The position numbers and the translations under genes are program-made. The notes under the pieces are model-generated. The model ran no database searches, had not been told where the DNA came from, and saw only the letters and a list, made by a program, of their open reading frames with translations. Of a DNA stretch of 64,000 nucleotides, positions 60,685 to 64,000 are shown piece after piece. Numbering within the stretch: the stretch's first letter is position 1; each line of letters begins with the position of its first letter. The stretch is from Haplomitrium mnioides (lineage: Eukaryota > Marchantiophyta > Haplomitriopsida > Calobryales): NCBI GenBank assembly GCA_049999725.1, contig JBNGIS010035816.1, positions 1-64,000 on the forward strand, written 5' to 3'.

Positions 60685-61105
60685 TAAATGTCCAATCGGG
60701 TAAAGACTTTAAACCTGACTTTGAGCATCGTAGCCAACAAAGTCTATGCAAGCATAGACTCCAAACCAGAACAGTAAAGCATATGCACGCATAGACTTCG
60801 AACAAGAATCCTAAATCCTTTGTATGCTTAGTCTCTGAATAAGAACAATGAAGCTATGCATGCATGGACTTTTAACTAGAATCCTAGAGCCAAAACACGC
60901 CAAGGTTCTAAACAAGAACCCTACAGCCTATGCAAGCATAGATATTGAACAAGAACCCTTTGACCAACGGGTGCAGGGACTCTGAACAACAACCTTATAG
61001 CTTAAGCACGCAGGGAAACCGAACAAGAACTACAAAGCCTTAATGCGCAAAGACACTAAACAATGTGCAAAGACTCCAAATCATTCTAAGATTAGTAATT
61101 GAGTT
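60685..61105. repeat. About 37-bp palindrome array, 3' flank of copy 7
   Basis: About eleven units (for example AAGTCTATGCAAGCATAGACTCC near 60740 and CATATGCACGCATAGACTTCG near 60780), inverted relative to copies 1 and 2 because the element is in the other orientation. Confidence 0.78.
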
Positions 61106-61274
61106 CAAACCATTCTTGGACTATCAATTGGGTCAACTTATTCTTAGGCACAATAAACTGAATTGTGATGAAAAGACTTGTAATAGATTGAAAGAGCAAC
61201 AAGATGAAACTTTGGCAAAAAAAGATTTGGAAAAAATAAAATTTATTATTGATGCAAAGTGTACAAAGACGTCC

Positions 61275-64000
61275 TCAGACTCTCTCCTCTTCGGGAGGAA
61301 CTATCTCATCTAAATCTACAGGCTAAGCATCTGCAGCCGCTAGAGAATCCTGTCGAGACTTTCCATTCCCCAATATTACAACAGAGTCACCAAAAGCACC
61401 TGCAGTACTAGGAGGAAAAGGTTCCTTGTGGTAAGCAAAAACTATCTGTGACTCAGTCACATCAGATGGCAAGGAAGCCATCTCCAAAACCCTCTGAGGA
61501 ATATAAATAGACTGGCGTCTGTCATATTCCATGACGATGCAATTTCGCATCAGTTTAAGAGTACAGACAAGGCCTGTGCCAAACCGTAGAGCAGAGATCA
61601 AGGATCCAATCTTGCTCTGTTGATAAATGATCCATAAAAAATTTGTATAGAGCCTGTAACTTCTGATAAACATTCACAGGAGCATCATCTCCTGGATGTT
61701 TAAGCTTTGCAGAAATTGTATGGCAGCTTAAAACACTCTGCATAGGTTGCCGAGGAAGTCCGATTGCAGAAGAAGCTTGCAAGTTGAAATTGCGCATGCT
61801 CCTCTTTCCTTCTTTTGTCTAGTAGCCCACTGTCTAGTACTCGTGGGCATGTGCGATTCAGGGACCACCTAAATGATGTATATTGCTTTTGTCCCTACAA
61901 AAAGATAAACAATCACATCAAACATTGTAACAAAAATGCAAGAGAAATAAAAAACAAATAAATCAAAAAATAAAAATAAAAATAAAAGAACAAATCACCA
62001 GATGCCATGATCAATTGCACAACAGACTTCAAAAAGGGCATCCTCAACGATGCCAAACTGCTCCGAAGAATGTATGATTACAAAGGACCAAAACTCCGAA
62101 GTAGTTATTGCCGCAAAAGATGATACCATATCGAAAATGTCATCTTTTGAAAACGGTTCCGAGTCATCATGCTTACATTCCTTTAGGTTATACTCATAAG
62201 GAATATCAGCAATAGCCAATGTGAAACACCTAGGTTTCACAAAGCCTTTCAACTATTGAGCATTGGCCTCCCCGTGGACTTGATAAAACGCCACGTTGAG
62301 ACCGTCAACATAAGAAAGTAAGTCTTCTTCCTCATCTCTCACAACTCCTTCTATTGTGAGAGATGAAGCACCATTTTGATGTCGTGCTTTCCACTCTCTG
62401 GCCTTCTGGCAGTGGACAAGAAAAGCCGGAGGGTAAGAGACCAACGTAGAAGGCTGGTCTTGTTCTTCGGGGGCTTCCTCGACCCCAGATTTCTTTCTTC
62501 CTTTCGCAGTTGTTGTCAGTTTCTTTGCTAGTAGCCACTTGAAAGTTTTGTCCCCTTGAAAAAAACCAAAACAAAAACATTAGAGAATAAAAAAAACATT
62601 GAAAGGTTTAAACCCTAAAACATTTTAGAGTCCATGTGCGCATGGACTTCAAAGTCTCTACGCGTAGGAACTTTGATGTCTATGCGCGCATGGACTTCGA
62701 AGTTCCTGTGCACAAGGACTTTGAAGTCCTTGAGCAAATGGACTTCGAAGTCCATGCGTGCGTGGACCATAGGTTTCGAAAAAAAAACAAAAATTTATAA
62801 AATATTAAATACAAAGACAAATGATAAATTAAAGTTCCAAAGAAAGGAATCACTAGAAGCTTCTCGAAACTCAAATAAAAAGAAGCCATCTTTGACTCTT
62901 CCGTGTGAAGAGGGTACTCCTCTCTAGCCTCTTCTCAGAAATTGCAAAAAACCTCCGAACAGAAACTCTTCACCATTACCGCCAAAACTTTGTGTCTCTC
63001 CGCCTCCCAAGACATCTCATCCATTAAAAGCTCTCTGGCTTCCACCTGCTTCAAAACTGATATCTTCACTTCGTCTGGAAGACCCTGAAGAGACCTCCAA
63101 GGCGTCCACTTCATGTCTTCCATCCTGAGGGATCCTTTGTCCTTAGGCTTTTGGCCTTTCACAAGGTTCTTCTCCCACATTGAAAAAATGCTATGCTGAA
63201 ACTCCCAGAGCTCTCTGCTTCTAAATGCTAGCAGAAACCAATTGTCTTGAGAAGTCACGGTCTTCTCTAGCGTGGACTTTGGTTTGATCTCCAGGGTTTC
63301 CAACACTAGCTCCTTTTTTAATTTTTGGGATGAAACCATCCCACTTTCCACAAATCGCTGATGCCAATACTCAACCTTTTGAATGGAGGTCATCTCAAGC
63401 CTGCACCTTTGGTCGTAATTGTCATCCGTTGCAAAAATTCGGGCCTCTATTGGTGTCAGGCCCACGTAGACATAACAGTTGGAGAGCAACAAAGCGGGAT
63501 TCTTCGCTCCATATTTTGTAATCAAAAGCTGCATTACTGCAGTACTGTGATTGCCTCCAACAATCTCGTAACGGTACTTGTCAGGGTTCCTGATGTTGAA
63601 CTCTGACTTATCTTTCAGACCACACCTTGGGAAACAACGATAAAGAAAGAATGCACGTATTTGTTGGTCAGCATTCTTTGTGCTAATAGCTCCACAAAAT
63701 CCTTGTTCAATCTCCGAATTTGGAATAGACCTCACTTGTCCATTCCATGTTTTGGCAAATTAAGGTTTTCCAACCTTATTGTGATGGTCTCCTCACGGAC
63801 TCTACAGCGCTGGATTGCATATTCCCTAATTTTGTTTTTATCCTCTTCAGAAGCTGTGTGAGGATCTACCTGCTCTCTTTCTTGAAATGTGCGCAACCCC
63901 TTGTGGGATTGCCTCTTTGATCTTGACGTAGGAGCTTGAACTGGCTCCAGCTCCTTCTCTGAATCCTGCCCCGAGCTTCTTGTTGTTGGAGACGAGGGCA
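61275..64000 (-). pseudogene. ParB-like/beta-class methyltransferase gene, copy 7, best preserved
   Basis: Exon 2 (from the edge to 62854) keeps 266 open codons (62935-63735): DKYRYEIVGGNHSTAVMQLL, CYVYVGLTPIEARIFATDDN and WHQRFVESGMVSSQKL. GGNHS with a following Ala fits the ParB/sulfiredoxin GxxR-like loop. Exon 3 (62555-61999) has CFTLAIADIPYEYNLKECKHD, the motif IV region, and FWSFVIIHSSEQFGIVEDAL. Exon 4 (61894-61275) has KLKHPGDDAPVNVYQKLQAL and motif I split by a one-base loss inside LDLC(S)-GTGLVCTLKL, then CIVMEYDRRQSIYIPQRVLE. It ends EERV-stop at 61275. A frameshift near 63640 also breaks the ParB-like region. Donor 2 and donor 3 read GTGAT in place of GTAAG. Confidence 0.85.
62628..62766. 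repeat. 24-bp palindrome array, methyltransferase intron 2, copy 7
   Basis: Six almost regular 24-bp units: GTCCATGTGCGCATGGAC and GTCTATGCGCGCATGGAC, with TTCGAA or TTCAAA spacers. This is the clearest example of the 18 + 6 bp arrangement. Confidence 0.88.

Larger units (their letters stand above)
60359..64000. mobile_element. Copy 7 of the two-gene element (runs off window)
   Basis: The methyltransferase-side terminus at 60359 (AACAACCGCTAATTTAAAC) is followed by the AACCGCTACTGAGTTCCTG block, the 37-bp array and exons 4, 3 and 2 on the minus strand. It is the best-preserved methyltransferase copy. Confidence 0.82.

Noticed and set aside
62628-62766. The palindromes as genuine parS sites
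   Set aside because: They share only the palindromic nature and length class with bacterial parS; the sequence is different, and the ParB-like domain here need not bind DNA in that way. Kept only as a hypothesis.
1-64000. tRNA, rRNA or other structural RNA genes
   Set aside because: No cloverleaf with conserved A and B boxes and no rRNA-like stretch was noticed. The two tRNA-related matches are primer-binding sites of retrotransposons.

Overview
The window looks like transposon-dense nuclear DNA of a land plant. Support: AT-rich sequence, spliceosomal introns with T-rich acceptors, a Ty1/copia gag (UBN2 type) with an initiator-Met-type primer-binding site, a Ty3-like gag with a CCHC knuckle, and four assembly gaps of exactly 100 N. 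The species cannot be told. I see no convincing host gene, rRNA or tRNA; every coding region is a broken mobile-element gene.

Most of the window (1-34122 and 51196-64000, apart from two insertions) is at least eight whole or partial copies of one roughly 11 kb DNA element that I could not match to a named transposon superfamily. It has two divergent genes separated by a 410-450 bp shared promoter with two outward-facing TATA boxes. One gene encodes a DUF7869-type protein with DDE/D-like motifs (IDGMDQ, QLDNTTRENKN, VGHTHDQID) and is the probable transposase. The other, with four exons and about 1000 codons, encodes a ParB/sulfiredoxin-like domain fused to a beta-class amino-methyltransferase (motif IV ADIPYG in exon 3, then motif I LDLCSGSGTG in exon 4). 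Both outer ends carry the inverted repeat AACAACCGCTACTTTGAAC. The element also carries arrays of one palindrome, GTCCATGCGCGCATGGAC, or variants with a CCTATG...CATAGG arm. These lie in introns 1 and 2 of the methyltransferase gene (24-bp period), in its 3' flank (about 37-bp period), inside the first exon of the DUF7869 gene (30-bp period, encoding a ten-residue repeat), and in that gene's intron and 3' flank.

Layout: copy 1 (1-12677; DUF7869 gene minus, methyltransferase gene plus; split by a 4.0 kb insertion at 2630-6642), copy X (12678-13172, end fragment), copy 2 (13173-18450), copy 3 (18451-22877, internally deleted methyltransferase gene), an LTR-like piece, copy 4 (23227-34122, the most complete), a 17 kb retrotransposon block, copy 5 (51196-57911), copy 6 (57912-60358) and copy 7 (60359-64000, runs off the edge). 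Copies sit inside one another: 1 in X, X in 2, 2 in 3; and 7 in 6, 6 in 5.

The middle block (34123-51195) holds a truncated copia element on the minus strand (gag and GAG-pre-integrase, PBS, one 294 bp LTR) and a large Ty3-like element on the minus strand with gag, a retropepsin-like DTGS motif and diverged LTRs of at least 2.1 kb, but no recognisable reverse transcriptase, RNase H or integrase. Copy 5 is inserted in its 5' LTR. All genes are interrupted by stops and frameshifts, many of them explicable as C-to-T or G-to-A changes, so the reading of the element is a consensus across copies, not one intact gene.
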